Source of the DNA: a bacterium | GTDB lineage: Bacteria; Bdellovibrionota; UBA2428 | Reading direction: 5' to 3' | Length of the DNA stretch: 64,000 nucleotides | NCBI GenBank assembly: GCA_009991595.1 | Contig: JAACVK010000022.1 | Coordinates: 62,001 to 126,000, forward strand | Shown here: positions 39,570 through 48,366 of the stretch, in pieces | Position numbering within the stretch: the stretch's first letter is position 1 | Layout: each line of letters starts with the position of its first letter | Program-made: the position numbers and the translations under genes | The notes under the pieces: model-generated | Database searches by the model: none | What the model saw: the letters and a program-made list of their open reading frames with translations, nothing else | What the model was told of the DNA's origin: nothing

Positions 39570-41667
39570 ACTGTTGATTTAAAGCCGGTGGACGAGGGGG
39601 AGCTGTGTTTGCAGCTCCAGTGCTGGTAGGCGCTGCTCCACTAGACCCTCTATCACTAGAGCCTGGGTTTTGAAGATTGTTTGGATTGAAGGCAATGCTT
39701 CCATTGTAACTACCATTACCTTCTCCCGTTCCAGCGGTGAAGGTTGCATCGCGCCTTGGGTCACGACCAAAGAGTTCCATTTGAGTTAATCTAGAGGCAT
39801 CCCATTTTGATCGGTCATATTGATTTTGAGTGTTTAAATTAACCAATCCATTTGCACCATAGGCTTTGCCGTTTTTGGAGTAGTCAGCCATTTTGTCTGC
39901 AAAGGCATTGTAGGCATCCATAGAGGCTTGCCATTGCTGTTCATAGTCAGCCCAAACTTTCGATCCAGTGTTGGCGTCAGATCCCGGTCCAAAGTCTAAG
40001 TTTTGCATAAGACGTTTCTGTTCGGCAAGCGGAGCGCGTAAGGCGCGCGCATAAGAGGAATAGACGTATTCTCTAGTGTCGTCGAACGCTGCACCAGGAT
40101 CGCCTTGAACTTCACCATATAGAACGGGTTTACTCGGGTCATCAGGGTCTGGGGCTCTTCTGAATGTTTTTGTTCTTCCGTAGCACCATTTATCTCGTTC
40201 AAGGCAGGGAATAATTTTTTGTGTGTCCTCAGCAAGCTCTTGATCGTATTTATCGTTTCTTTGTTGAGCAACCTGTCGTGCTTCATCATAGAGCTGGGAA
40301 ATTTGATTTGTAGGCACTACAGCTTTTAATTGATCCAGATCGATAGAGGTTACAGTCGTTGTTGCTGTTGTGTCCCAATCATCTAGTTCCTCACCATTTG
40401 ATGCTCTCTTTTTCCGAAAGCCAGCGCTCTTCATTAAGCTCTCTACAGTATTGTCGGTGACGCCTCGGCTGGAAGCTAAATTTCTAAGATTGTTTTCAAA
40501 TGCGTTCGGATCAGGCGCCGTGCTTCCGGATGAGGGGCATGGGCTATACTGCTTAGTCGCAGGGTCAAAAGGAGCCAGTGTTGGTTTGCCATTGTCATCA
40601 ATACAGAATTGTTCATTAGCCAAAAGAGATTTCTCCGCAATTCGTTCAGCGAGTTTCTGATCTTGATCTTTGTCTCCCATAGAGTTTGAAACGAGAGAGT
40701 TAAACTCAGTGGTTTCATCACGGCCACCAAACTCTTGTGTTCTAACGCCAGCGAGTCTAGCTGCTCTGAGTGTTTTCCATGCGCGATCAGCATAATCTCT
40801 TTTTTGCTGTTCAAGCCAAGAGTATTCTGAGCGGAGCAAATCTATGTTCGGCGACTGTTGAATGGTGACTTGTTCTCCGTTTTGAGTCGTTGTAACAAAG
40901 ACTCCACCGTCTTGTTCGCTAATGCTTCTGTTTACACCAACCGCTTGTGCTGCTTGTTGGGAGTCTTGACTGAATTCCTTTAAGGTTGCATCACTGATAA
41001 CTTGAGTTGCGTAGTCAGCGCCGGCCTTTTCTGATTCTTTTTTAGCGTCGTCAGTTAACTCGTAAGCTCTGTGAGTGTTGATTGTATCTGGAGTGCCATC
41101 TTTATCTGTATCAATCATATTAGCACCGTGGGCAGCTCCCTTATCGACAAGAACGGGAGATAGGTTCATACATTTAATAGATTGTCCGTTGGGACCCTTC
41201 TGAACTTGAAAACCGTCTTTACATCCATTGCTTTCTTGGTCGCCAAAGCCGGTGTTGTCAGCAATAGCCTTCTGTCTTTCTGTTTCTGATCCGTTGTTCC
41301 CACCAGTGGCTACCTTATCAAGTCGCCCCTCTAGTCCGTTGGCCGGACCTGCGTGGTAGGTTGTTCCGGCGTAGTCATCGTGCATTTCTAAAATATTACT
41401 AAAGCGCCCTGCCCCGCCTATCCCCGAAGATTCGCGCCCTTTTCTGAATTCGTTGGCTTGTCGGGCAACATCGGCATCGAGTTGTTCGAGAGCTTTAACT
41501 TCGTCGGCGCTCATCCCTTTAACTTCGGCAGCATCTTCATCAACACCCTCAGAGGTTTTGTCGAAACCGTTGGATTGGGCAAAGCCGCTTTGGCCCGCTA
41601 GTAGCAGGATCAATGCCCAGAAATAGTGTCCCGGATAGTGTATTGATTTGGCCAGATAACCCCTCAT
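39556..41667 (-). CDS. large secreted protein, unknown function
   Basis: A 703-residue protein with a signal peptide (hydrophobic core WALILLLAGQSGFA, cleavage near residue 30). The mature part is very rich in Asp, Asn, Gln and Ser. It contains DTDKDGTPD, which looks like a calcium-binding thrombospondin-type loop, several charged helical stretches, two small cysteine pairs, and a disordered Gly/Ser/Ala/Pro C-terminus. No family is recognised. Sequences TATACT and TATAAT lie only 5-11 bases before the ATG, which would leave almost no untranslated leader. It is a candidate periplasmic or surface protein. Confidence 0.8.
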   Translation of the reverse strand: MRGYLAKSIHYPGHYFWALILLLAGQSGFAQSNGFDKTSEGVDEDAAEVKGMSADEVKALEQLDADVARQANEFRKGRESSGIGGAGRFSNILEMHDDYAGTTYHAGPANGLEGRLDKVATGGNNGSETERQKAIADNTGFGDQESNGCKDGFQVQKGPNGQSIKCMNLSPVLVDKGAAHGANMIDTDKDGTPDTINTHRAYELTDDAKKESEKAGADYATQVISDATLKEFSQDSQQAAQAVGVNRSISEQDGGVFVTTTQNGEQVTIQQSPNIDLLRSEYSWLEQQKRDYADRAWKTLRAARLAGVRTQEFGGRDETTEFNSLVSNSMGDKDQDQKLAERIAEKSLLANEQFCIDDNGKPTLAPFDPATKQYSPCPSSGSTAPDPNAFENNLRNLASSRGVTDNTVESLMKSAGFRKKRASNGEELDDWDTTATTTVTSIDLDQLKAVVPTNQISQLYDEARQVAQQRNDKYDQELAEDTQKIIPCLERDKWCYGRTKTFRRAPDPDDPSKPVLYGEVQGDPGAAFDDTREYVYSSYARALRAPLAEQKRLMQNLDFGPGSDANTGSKVWADYEQQWQASMDAYNAFADKMADYSKNGKAYGANGLVNLNTQNQYDRSKWDASRLTQMELFGRDPRRDATFTAGTGEGNGSYNGSIAFNPNNLQNPGSSDRGSSGAAPTSTGAANTAPPRPPALNQQFNLN

Positions 41668-41801
41668 AATTATAAGTATAACTCAATAAGACGCGGCGCA
41701 TAATAAAGCTTTTATGAAGCCTTAAGGGCTTAATTTTTTTAAGAAAAATGCCTCCTTAACTTGTTTTTCTTAACAGACTCTTGTTAGAACAGAGGGGATT
41801 T

Positions 41802-42761
41802 ATGAAAAAATGCGCAGTGGGGGTCGATCTCGGGGGAACCAACATCCGAGCTGTTTTAGCCGATGATGACGGAAAAATGGGGCCTCGCCTGCACGAAGAA
41901 ACTTGCGCTGAAAAGGGCCCTGAACACGTTGCCAACAAAATTGCTGATCTTGTTCAACAGCTAGTGGCTCAAGCTGCTAATACTTGTGAGATTGTTGGTA
42001 TCGGAATTGGAAGCCCCGGTCCTTTATCAAGAAAACGAAAAATGATTTTTCAAACTCCTAATTTACCAGGATTTGAAAACTACCCGCTTGGCCAACGAGT
42101 CGAAGACATGTGTGGAATTCCTGTTAGCTTAGATAACGATGGCAACTGCGCGGCTCATGGCGAACACATGTTTGGCGTGGCTCGCGGAGTTAAAGAATTT
42201 TTCATGCTGACGATTGGAACTGGAATTGGTGGAGGAATTTTTTCAAAAGATAAAATGATTCACGGAAAGTCCGATGGAGCGGCCGAAATTGGTCACCTCT
42301 GTTTATACCCAGGTGGAATAAAGTGTAATTGCGGTAGAACCGGTTGCTTTGAGCAATATTGTTCTGCAACGGCCATTGAGCGACGTGCAGCAAAAGCTTT
42401 AAACAAGAAAACAACTGTTCCAGAACTTTTTTGGGCTCACGAAGCAGGGAATCAAGATGCCTCTAAATGTCTTGAAGAAGTTGCCCAAGATTTTTCGATA
42501 GGCTTGGGCTCTTTGATAAATCTATTAGAGCCTGAAATGATCGTTATGGGCGGTGGCGCCTTTTCAACAGGTGGGGGGCCATTAATTCCAATGATTACTG
42601 AAAGACTGGTTGGCCAAGCTTTTCCTAGCTCTTTGGCGGACTTAAAAATTGTGTCTGGAAAGTTGCGTGGCAATAGTGGTGTGCTCGGAGCTGCGGCTTT
42701 GGCCTTTAAGCAACGAGCAAAGCTAGAAGAGCCATTGATTGCAAGTCAAAGCGTTCGATAG
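41802..42761 (+). CDS. ROK-family sugar kinase (glucokinase-like)
   Basis: Phosphorylates a sugar, probably glucose or an amino-sugar, with ATP. Landmarks: ATP site GVDLGGTNIRAVLAD, sugar site LDNDGNCAAHGEH, GTGIGGG, and the zinc motif CNCGRTGCFEQ with EIGH before it. No N-terminal DNA-binding domain, so a kinase rather than a ROK repressor. I start it at the ATG at 41802, which has AGAGGGG upstream (319 residues). The next gene begins 1 base after its stop. In the leader, AAGCC/GGCTT (41717-41731) followed by T7 could be a small attenuator. Confidence 0.9.
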   Translation: MKKCAVGVDLGGTNIRAVLADDDGKMGPRLHEETCAEKGPEHVANKIADLVQQLVAQAANTCEIVGIGIGSPGPLSRKRKMIFQTPNLPGFENYPLGQRVEDMCGIPVSLDNDGNCAAHGEHMFGVARGVKEFFMLTIGTGIGGGIFSKDKMIHGKSDGAAEIGHLCLYPGGIKCNCGRTGCFEQYCSATAIERRAAKALNKKTTVPELFWAHEAGNQDASKCLEEVAQDFSIGLGSLINLLEPEMIVMGGGAFSTGGGPLIPMITERLVGQAFPSSLADLKIVSGKLRGNSGVLGAAALAFKQRAKLEEPLIASQSVR

Positions 42762-42762
42762 A

Positions 42763-43167
42763 ATGAAGCGTCCCGAATTCATAAAACATTATTCAGAAAT
42801 TCAAGATAAAGACACCGCCACTTATCCAAACAGTAAAGAACTGCTGAGCATTGGCTCAGCTTTTGGAAAAAGCTTTGGCCTTCAGCGTCTTGGTATTCAC
42901 CATGAATTGCTTCCACCAGGGAGAAGAACCTCTTGGCCACATGCGGAGAGCTTAGAGGAAGAGTTTGTTTACGTTATCGAGGGAAATCCTCAAGCTTGGA
43001 TTGATCGAAAGCTTTATGATTTAAGCCCAGGAGATGGAGTTGGTTTTCCTGCAGGCACAGGTATTGCTCATTGCTTTGTCAACAACTCTCAATCAGCCGT
43101 TCGTTTGTTGGTGGTTGGAGAAAGTTTTAAAAAAGAAAACAACGTGCTTCTACCCTATGCATCCTGA
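42763..43167 (+). CDS. cupin-domain protein, apparently frameshifted
   Basis: A single-domain cupin: HHELLPPGRRTSWPHAESLEEEFVYVI (first metal motif) and PGDGVGFPAGTGIAHCF (second motif) give a complete beta-barrel. It follows the ROK kinase by 1 base, so both are in one operon. The ORF ends at residue 134, but the neighbouring +1 frame goes on with a conserved-looking tail (see next entry). A single extra A in the run AAAAAA at 43129-43134 would explain the break. The barrel is complete, so the short product may still fold. Confidence 0.75.
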   Translation: MKRPEFIKHYSEIQDKDTATYPNSKELLSIGSAFGKSFGLQRLGIHHELLPPGRRTSWPHAESLEEEFVYVIEGNPQAWIDRKLYDLSPGDGVGFPAGTGIAHCFVNNSQSAVRLLVVGESFKKENNVLLPYAS

Positions 43168-43261
43168 GCGCAATGAATTGGCGAAAAAAGAAGGTTGGTT
43201 TTGGGAAGGACATCCTAAAAATTCAATCGGCGCTGACGGTCACGAGCCCAAGAATTCTTAA
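43129..43261 (+). pseudogene. out-of-frame C-terminal tail of the cupin gene
   Basis: In the frame one base ahead of the cupin, translation across the A-run continues with FYPMHPERNELAKKEGWFWE and ends GADGHEPKNS at 43261, four bases into the convergent priA. A tail with YP.NPE, WW or WF, and a Gly-x-x-(D)G-P ending is usual in this type of bacterial cupin, so this was very likely the original C-terminus. One-base insertion, sequencing error, or +1 recoding are the options; the site does not look like a -1 slippery sequence. Confidence 0.6.
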
Positions 43262-45354
43262 AGCATTTGCATGGGGTCAACGTCGACGATTAGACGAGTT
43301 CTGTATTTGCGCTCTAGTCTTTGAGTTTGCCAGGTGTTGAAGACCCAGTGAAGAGCGTGGGTGAGAAGCACGTTGTTTTTAGTTTTTAAAAGAATTTGAT
43401 AGCGGTAACGATTTCTAACTTTAAAAATAGGTGATGGGGTTGGTCCCAATACGGTAAAGCCTTGAGAGCTGGCGCGCATAAGAGCAAGACCAACGGTCTC
43501 TGCGGCTTGAGCAACCTCGTCTTCTTGCAAGCCATCAAAACGCAACATTACTAGAGAGGCTTCTGGTGGATAATTTAGTAGTGCACGAGTTTCCATTTCA
43601 TTGTCCATAAACTCTTCGAGATCTTTGAGCGTTTTTTGCCTCTGAAGAAAGGTAAAGACAGGATGATCTGGAGAAAACGTTTGAATAAAGACTTGTCCGG
43701 GTTCTTTGGCTCTTCCCGCACGACCTGAAACTTGAAGAAGTAACTGCAAAGTGCGTTCTTGCGCTCTGAAGTCCGGAACACTTAGGCCCATTTCTGCTAA
43801 TAGCACTCCAACGAGTGTAACGTTAGGGAAGTCGTGACCTTTGGCGACCATCTGTGTTCCTATCAGAATGTCCGCTTCACCGCATGCAAACTGTTCGATG
43901 ATTCTTTCTAATTCTCCAGCCTTTGTGGCTGAATCCCTATCAAGTCTTAAGACTCTTGCTTTAGGGAACAAAGTGTCGAGGGCTTTTTCAATGGCTTGAG
44001 TTCCGATGCCCATAGAAGTGTAGCTATCGGTAGCGCTACAGCTTTGGCAATTTTTAGGAGTGGGAGTTTCAAATCCGCAGTAGTGGCAAAGAAGTTTTGT
44101 GTTGTGCGGAGTGAGCTTAATTTGGCAACTAGGACATTCTGGTTGCTCTCCGCAACTTTTGCACAAGATGTAGCTGCCAAGACCGCGCCTGTTTAAAAAG
44201 AGAATGCTTTGTTTGCCCATCTTTAAGTTGTCAAAAAGTGCTTCTTCAAGAGGAGGGCTGATGAAGAAGGTTTCTTTGGAAATCGGCTTGCTAAATTCTT
44301 GATCGTTATCGGTTGGAGGGGCCTCAGAGGGGTTTAAGTTTTTTTGAGCTTGAAAAGTTTTTAAATCAACGATGTTGAGTTCAGGAAGAGCTGCGTCGGT
44401 CACGGCTCGTTTTTCTAAAAGGTGAACAACACACTTTTCAGCCTTTACGCTGTGGTGAGCCTCTAGAGAAGGTGTTGCGGAACCTAAAACTACTTTTGCG
44501 TTATAGAGTTTAGAAAGCTCTTCGACACAGGTTTTAGTGTTGTATCGTAGGCGTTCTTCTTGCTTGTAGGAAGAGTCGTGTTCTTCGTCGACTATGATAA
44601 AGCCAAGGTTCTCTAGTGGAGCAAAAAGTGCGCTTCTTGGTCCCAAAGCAATTCTTTTTTTGCCTTCAAAAATATCGAGCCAGCTTTTTCGTAGAGCAGT
44701 TGGTTTTTGAGCACTATGGAAAACGGCCACTTCTTTTGGGAAACGTCGTTCAAATCGTGAACAAAGCAAAGGGGTAAGGGCAATTTCAGGAACTAGAATG
44801 AGGGCTGTTTTATTTTGCTTTAGTGCTTCTTCAATCAAATGAAGATAGACTTCGGTCTTCCCGGAGCCTGTTACACCCCAAAGTAAGTGCTTGTTTTGAT
44901 CAGACTTTAAAATATTTTCATAGGCACTTTGTTGTTCGGAGTTTAAGGCAAGAGCCACGTCACTTTCTCGAGGCCGCTTTTCTTCTCTTTTCTTTTTTAA
45001 GGTGCGATCAGTTCCCTTTCGGATGGCGGCAGGGAGGGCCGCTTCGCAGACCTCTCCCAAGGGGTAGAAGTATTCTTGGGAAAGTTTTTCTAAAAATAAC
45101 TTTCTGTTTGGAGAAATAACAGGTTGCTCAATTTTAATGGCATCCAACATTTTTAACTTTTTTATATCAATGTCGGTTTTGTCTGAAAGGGACCAAACAA
45201 CACCCCAAGTCTTTTTCCCGCGAAACTTTAGATCGACTAACGAGCCTTCTCGAATGCTTTCGTGGAGTTCTGCTGGGACAACGTAATCAAAAAGCATGTC
45301 GTGTGGGTAGATTGGAATTGGAATGGCCACACGAGCAAACAACATTGGAGGCAC
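43258..45354 (-). CDS. priA: primosomal helicase PriA
   Basis: Restarts stalled replication forks by loading DnaB. The order is: N-terminal DNA-binding domain, helicase core with Walker A GVTGSGKTEVY (160-170) and DEEH, eight zinc-binding cysteines (CKSCGEQPECPSC, CHYC, CQSC), then IGTQMVAKGHDFPNV and SGRAGRAKEPG, and the C-terminal domain. It has 698 residues. The tracked start is a GTG at 45354, placed TGAAGTG after the previous stop, so probably coupled; the ATG at 45345 is possible. PriA matters here because DnaA lacks its helicase-recruiting domain. Confidence 0.96.
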   Translation of the reverse strand: MPPMLFARVAIPIPIYPHDMLFDYVVPAELHESIREGSLVDLKFRGKKTWGVVWSLSDKTDIDIKKLKMLDAIKIEQPVISPNRKLFLEKLSQEYFYPLGEVCEAALPAAIRKGTDRTLKKKREEKRPRESDVALALNSEQQSAYENILKSDQNKHLLWGVTGSGKTEVYLHLIEEALKQNKTALILVPEIALTPLLCSRFERRFPKEVAVFHSAQKPTALRKSWLDIFEGKKRIALGPRSALFAPLENLGFIIVDEEHDSSYKQEERLRYNTKTCVEELSKLYNAKVVLGSATPSLEAHHSVKAEKCVVHLLEKRAVTDAALPELNIVDLKTFQAQKNLNPSEAPPTDNDQEFSKPISKETFFISPPLEEALFDNLKMGKQSILFLNRRGLGSYILCKSCGEQPECPSCQIKLTPHNTKLLCHYCGFETPTPKNCQSCSATDSYTSMGIGTQAIEKALDTLFPKARVLRLDRDSATKAGELERIIEQFACGEADILIGTQMVAKGHDFPNVTLVGVLLAEMGLSVPDFRAQERTLQLLLQVSGRAGRAKEPGQVFIQTFSPDHPVFTFLQRQKTLKDLEEFMDNEMETRALLNYPPEASLVMLRFDGLQEDEVAQAAETVGLALMRASSQGFTVLGPTPSPIFKVRNRYRYQILLKTKNNVLLTHALHWVFNTWQTQRLERKYRTRLIVDVDPMQML

Positions 45355-45355
45355 T

Positions 45356-46261
45356 TCAGTGGGTTATCACTAAGAAATCAAGTAGATTTTCTCCATTGCG
45401 ACTTAATCCCCCGCGTAGATTCTCTAGACTTGTTAGCCCTGAGCCGAATTGCATTTTACCGACTTCAGATGACTTTGTTTTTTCATCAACGCTTCGGTTG
45501 AGCTCGGCCCTTAGAGTGCTTTCCTTGTAGTAACGTAGTTTTTTGCTCACAATGGGCTGAAAGCGTGGATACCTTCTGCGAATGTGTAAATCGGAAGTAG
45601 CTTCAAGTTTAACAGGAGATGAGTCATGCTCAAATTTAGCCAATAAAGGAGCAAGAAAGCTTTGGTCAAATTGAATTAGAGGCAAGCCCTCACCATCTTC
45701 TTTCGTTCTAAAGGCAGGTCCCTTGATTTGTAATACGGCAGAGGGGGTTAAGCCATTGCGACCAATCTCAAGAGTCACTCTACGAGAAGCGGTTTCAGGT
45801 TGTGGTTCGCGAGAATTTGTTTCTCTGTAGATGGCATCGTTTCTGTCGTAAAACCCTGCATTCACCAGAGATGCAGGGGCCGAAACAGGGTCACCCATAA
45901 GTTCGAGTTCGGCCCAAAATTTTGCTGGAGGGCAGACAAAGCGGCTTCCACCAGCAAGAATTACGCATTGGTCATCATTGCGAAGCATTTTCCAAGTTCC
46001 AGTGGCTGTTCCCGTCATTGAAACAAAACTTGAGGGAACGTTGAGCACCCTGACTTCATAGCTCCTTGGTCCATACCATCGTAGTTCATAGGGAAGTTTT
46101 GTCCCAGATATGTTGAACAGGCCCTTCGCTAGAAAGGCTTGTCTTCTAATTTTTCTCATTTGTGGCTGGAAGCGCGCAATTTGCCCTGTATCAGGCACAA
46201 AGGCAAAAACATTGCTGAGGAAGAAGGCTTGGATGAAAGTCATTAGGATGAGCTTTTGCAT
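45356..46261 (-). CDS. secreted protein of unknown function
   Basis: A 301-residue protein with a signal peptide (MQKLILMTFIQAFFLSNVFA, cut near residue 20). The mature part alternates short beta-strand-like segments and has two cysteines (DDQCVIL and RFVCPPAKF) that could pair. No family is recognised. It precedes priA on the same strand with its stop next to the priA GTG, and is separated from the gene behind it by a strong terminator, so it has its own promoter. Confidence 0.7.
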   Translation of the reverse strand: MQKLILMTFIQAFFLSNVFAFVPDTGQIARFQPQMRKIRRQAFLAKGLFNISGTKLPYELRWYGPRSYEVRVLNVPSSFVSMTGTATGTWKMLRNDDQCVILAGGSRFVCPPAKFWAELELMGDPVSAPASLVNAGFYDRNDAIYRETNSREPQPETASRRVTLEIGRNGLTPSAVLQIKGPAFRTKEDGEGLPLIQFDQSFLAPLLAKFEHDSSPVKLEATSDLHIRRRYPRFQPIVSKKLRYYKESTLRAELNRSVDEKTKSSEVGKMQFGSGLTSLENLRGGLSRNGENLLDFLVITH

Positions 46262-46280
46262 ATGAGAGTTATATCATAAC

Positions 46281-46315
46281 AAAAAAAACGCCTCTTCCGG
46301 GGGAAGGAAGAGGCG
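46281..46315 (-). terminator. rho-independent terminator after the Gly/Pro-rich gene
   Basis: Perfect 10-bp stem CGCCTCTTCC / GGAAGAGGCG with a 7-base loop, followed on the minus strand by eight T. It ends transcription of the gene at 46367-47155 before the next gene starts at 46261. Confidence 0.93.
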
Positions 46316-46321
46316 CTGCGT

Positions 46322-46359
46322 AGAACTTCCCATTGGGGGGGGAGGGGGAGGAAAGTTCT
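46322..46359 (-). other. hairpin with poly-C/poly-G loop in the 3' untranslated region
   Basis: AGAACTT (46322-46328) pairs with AAGTTCT (46353-46359). The loop holds G8-A-G5 on the plus strand, thus C5-T-C8 in the transcript. It lies between the stop codon and the strong terminator. It could slow RNA decay; on the other strand the G-tract could form a four-stranded structure. Confidence 0.5.
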
Positions 46360-46366
46360 TAGGGGA

Positions 46367-47155
46367 CTAGTTTATAAACGGATTATGTCCAGTTCTTGGA
46401 TCCAAATTTGTTGTGCGCTGACCACCTAAAAATACAGGAGTTGGCTGAGGTGTCGTTCTTACAACTGTGTTTCGGCAAGCCTGAACAGGGAACACGTTGG
46501 TTGTTTGTGCAGAAAGGCCCATGCCTAATGCTGCGATTAACTGTCCATTGCCACCTAATGAGCTTCCACCAAGATTGATGTTTACTCCGGCGTTACCGTA
46601 GCCGCCACCGTTGCCCATTCCGGCATATCCATACATGGCAGGAGGAGGAGCGTAGTATCCACCGCCTATTCCGCCGTTAGCAAGAGCGCCACCGCAAGGT
46701 ATGCAAGGTCCAGATGGAAATGGCATCGGTCTTGGGTAAGCAGGAGGATGTGGCATTGGAGGTCGAGGTGCGGCAATCGGAGGTCGTGCCGCAAAAGGAG
46801 GGGGTATTGGTAGAGGTCTTGGACCAATGGGACCAACGGGGCCAGGTCCCATGCCGGGAATTCCGGGGCCATAGCCACCGCCGCCAGTAATTCCACCACC
46901 GTAATATCCACAAGCTGAGCCTATACCGTATAGGCTATTAAAGCCGGCACCGTAAGGCATAGAGGGAGCTCCAATGAAGCCGTTACCTTGGCCATAGGAC
47001 ATTCCAAGGTTAACTCCGTAGCCAGATCCAGAGCCGTAGGCCCCATTTGAACTGTTGTAGCCAACCCCAAGGTTAACTCCAAAGCTAGATCGTGTTTGGC
47101 TATGTCCAGTTATGCTTAAGGCTAAAACCGCCACTGCTAAAATTGTATTTCTCAT
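46367..47155 (-). CDS. Gly/Pro-rich secreted protein
   Basis: A 262-residue protein with a short signal peptide (MRNTILAVAVLALSITGHS). The N-terminal third carries repeats of the type FGVNLGVGYN / YGVNLGMSYGQ. A middle part is rich in Gly-Tyr, and a block of Pro-rich sequence (PIPPPFAARPPIAAPRPP) follows. The end contains a few cysteines and is more ordinary. Composition suggests an extended, surface or matrix-like protein rather than an enzyme. Several long antisense ORFs here are artefacts of the biased composition. It has a dedicated terminator. Confidence 0.75.
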   Translation of the reverse strand: MRNTILAVAVLALSITGHSQTRSSFGVNLGVGYNSSNGAYGSGSGYGVNLGMSYGQGNGFIGAPSMPYGAGFNSLYGIGSACGYYGGGITGGGGYGPGIPGMGPGPVGPIGPRPLPIPPPFAARPPIAAPRPPMPHPPAYPRPMPFPSGPCIPCGGALANGGIGGGYYAPPPAMYGYAGMGNGGGYGNAGVNINLGGSSLGGNGQLIAALGMGLSAQTTNVFPVQACRNTVVRTTPQPTPVFLGGQRTTNLDPRTGHNPFIN

Positions 47156-47307
47156 ATAAGCTCCTAAAATTACTTTCTTATTAGATAGATTGCATGAGGC
47201 GTGCCAAAGGCTTAAGTGCCTGTATTTGCGGAACCTAGAAATAATCGATACTTATCGGCAGCGTGTGATTTTTGAGGTATTGTATAGATTCTAGACAGAG
47301 GTGAGTG

Positions 47308-48228
47308 ATGAGCAAGATTAATTTAATAAATGCAAGACGTTACATTTTGGCACTAAGCCTTTCCACGGCTCCATTTCTGACAAAAATTGTAAAAGCTCGT
47401 GAAATCTTACCCGATCCCATGGGCCAGCTAGGCTCTGATACCAAAGCTATGGGTTCTACAGCTGTTACTAGAGCAGGAGGCTACTCTACTCTAATAGTGA
47501 ACCCTGGAGCCGCAGCCTTCGATGAAGATTACGTTTTAGGCCTAGGCTATCTAGGCTCAGCCCGAACACTGACCGCCTCTCTGGTTGACAACAAAAGCAG
47601 CTTTATTGGTGGAGGTTTGTATTACAACCGCAGAGACACCAAAAAGGGCGACATAAGTAATTCCTCCGCTGGTGATTTTAGACGAACCGAGGATCGTGTG
47701 GGCCTTTCTTTTTTTGGAAAAGCATCCGACGCGATTGGTGTTGGTGCAGGGGTTAAGTGGGCAAGAAGACAAAGCTCTGTCGTTGTTAGCAATGAAAGCA
47801 ATTTAAATGGCGACATTGGAGCTTTAATTAAGCTGCAGGGTGATTTGCGCATCGGAGCTAGTATCGTGAATATTTTCGATGATGACAAAGGGCTTCACCC
47901 TAGGTCTATCCACATCGGAGTGTCGCAAACGACCATGAAGAAGCTTACGGTGAGTGCAGAAATGAGCTTCATCGAAAAGCCTGCTTTGGACTCCCAGTTT
48001 AGTTTGCTTAGTTCAAGTCGTTTTACTTGGGGTGTTGGCGGAGAATACAGACTTGATAGTTTTTCTTTTCGAGGTGGCTATCGTGATGCTCGTCCCTGGA
48101 ATCAGCGCTGGGTGACCGGTGGTGTGGGGGTGAGAGCGGATAAGTTTGAAGCAAACTACGCCTTTGAAGGGCTTGTTGATGGTGTTGGCGAGAGCTTACA
48201 CAACGTCAGTCTATCTGTTTACTTTTAA
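47308..48228 (+). CDS. outer-membrane beta-barrel protein, PorV/UPF0164-like
   Basis: A 306-residue protein with an N-terminal export signal and alternating hydrophobic strands ending in a C-terminal aromatic (SVYF), typical of an outer-membrane barrel. The segment GSDTKAMGSTAVTRAGGYSTLIVNPGAAAF resembles the start of PorV/PorQ and UPF0164 barrels. I prefer the ATG at 47308 over the GTG at 47305; AGAGGTG lies just upstream. No secretion-system partners are adjacent, so its role is open. Confidence 0.78.
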   Translation: MSKINLINARRYILALSLSTAPFLTKIVKAREILPDPMGQLGSDTKAMGSTAVTRAGGYSTLIVNPGAAAFDEDYVLGLGYLGSARTLTASLVDNKSSFIGGGLYYNRRDTKKGDISNSSAGDFRRTEDRVGLSFFGKASDAIGVGAGVKWARRQSSVVVSNESNLNGDIGALIKLQGDLRIGASIVNIFDDDKGLHPRSIHIGVSQTTMKKLTVSAEMSFIEKPALDSQFSLLSSSRFTWGVGGEYRLDSFSFRGGYRDARPWNQRWVTGGVGVRADKFEANYAFEGLVDGVGESLHNVSLSVYF

Positions 48229-48366
48229 AGCACTCAGATTTTCGCAATTTAGACACTGTCTGACAAATTTCGTTGTTAGAGCTTCACATCGTTCACTAGC
48301 CTACGTATTTTCAGACCTTTAGAGCGCCCTTACCCTGGCATTAACATTGCACTCATACATGCGCTT

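Noticed and set aside
43125-43140. Programmed -1 frameshift at TTTTAAAAAAG in the cupin gene.
   Set aside because: The tail is in the +1 frame, and the A-run is not in the phase of a -1 slippery heptamer; a one-base insertion is simpler.
46666-46913. Two overlapping extra minus-strand ORFs in the Gly/Pro-rich gene.
   Set aside because: Produced by GC-rich repetitive codons; out of frame with the signal-peptide-bearing ORF.
48229-48366. Possible small RNA in the gap before the cysteine-containing secreted protein.
   Set aside because: No convincing stem with T-run and no clear promoter; nothing beyond ordinary spacer sequence.
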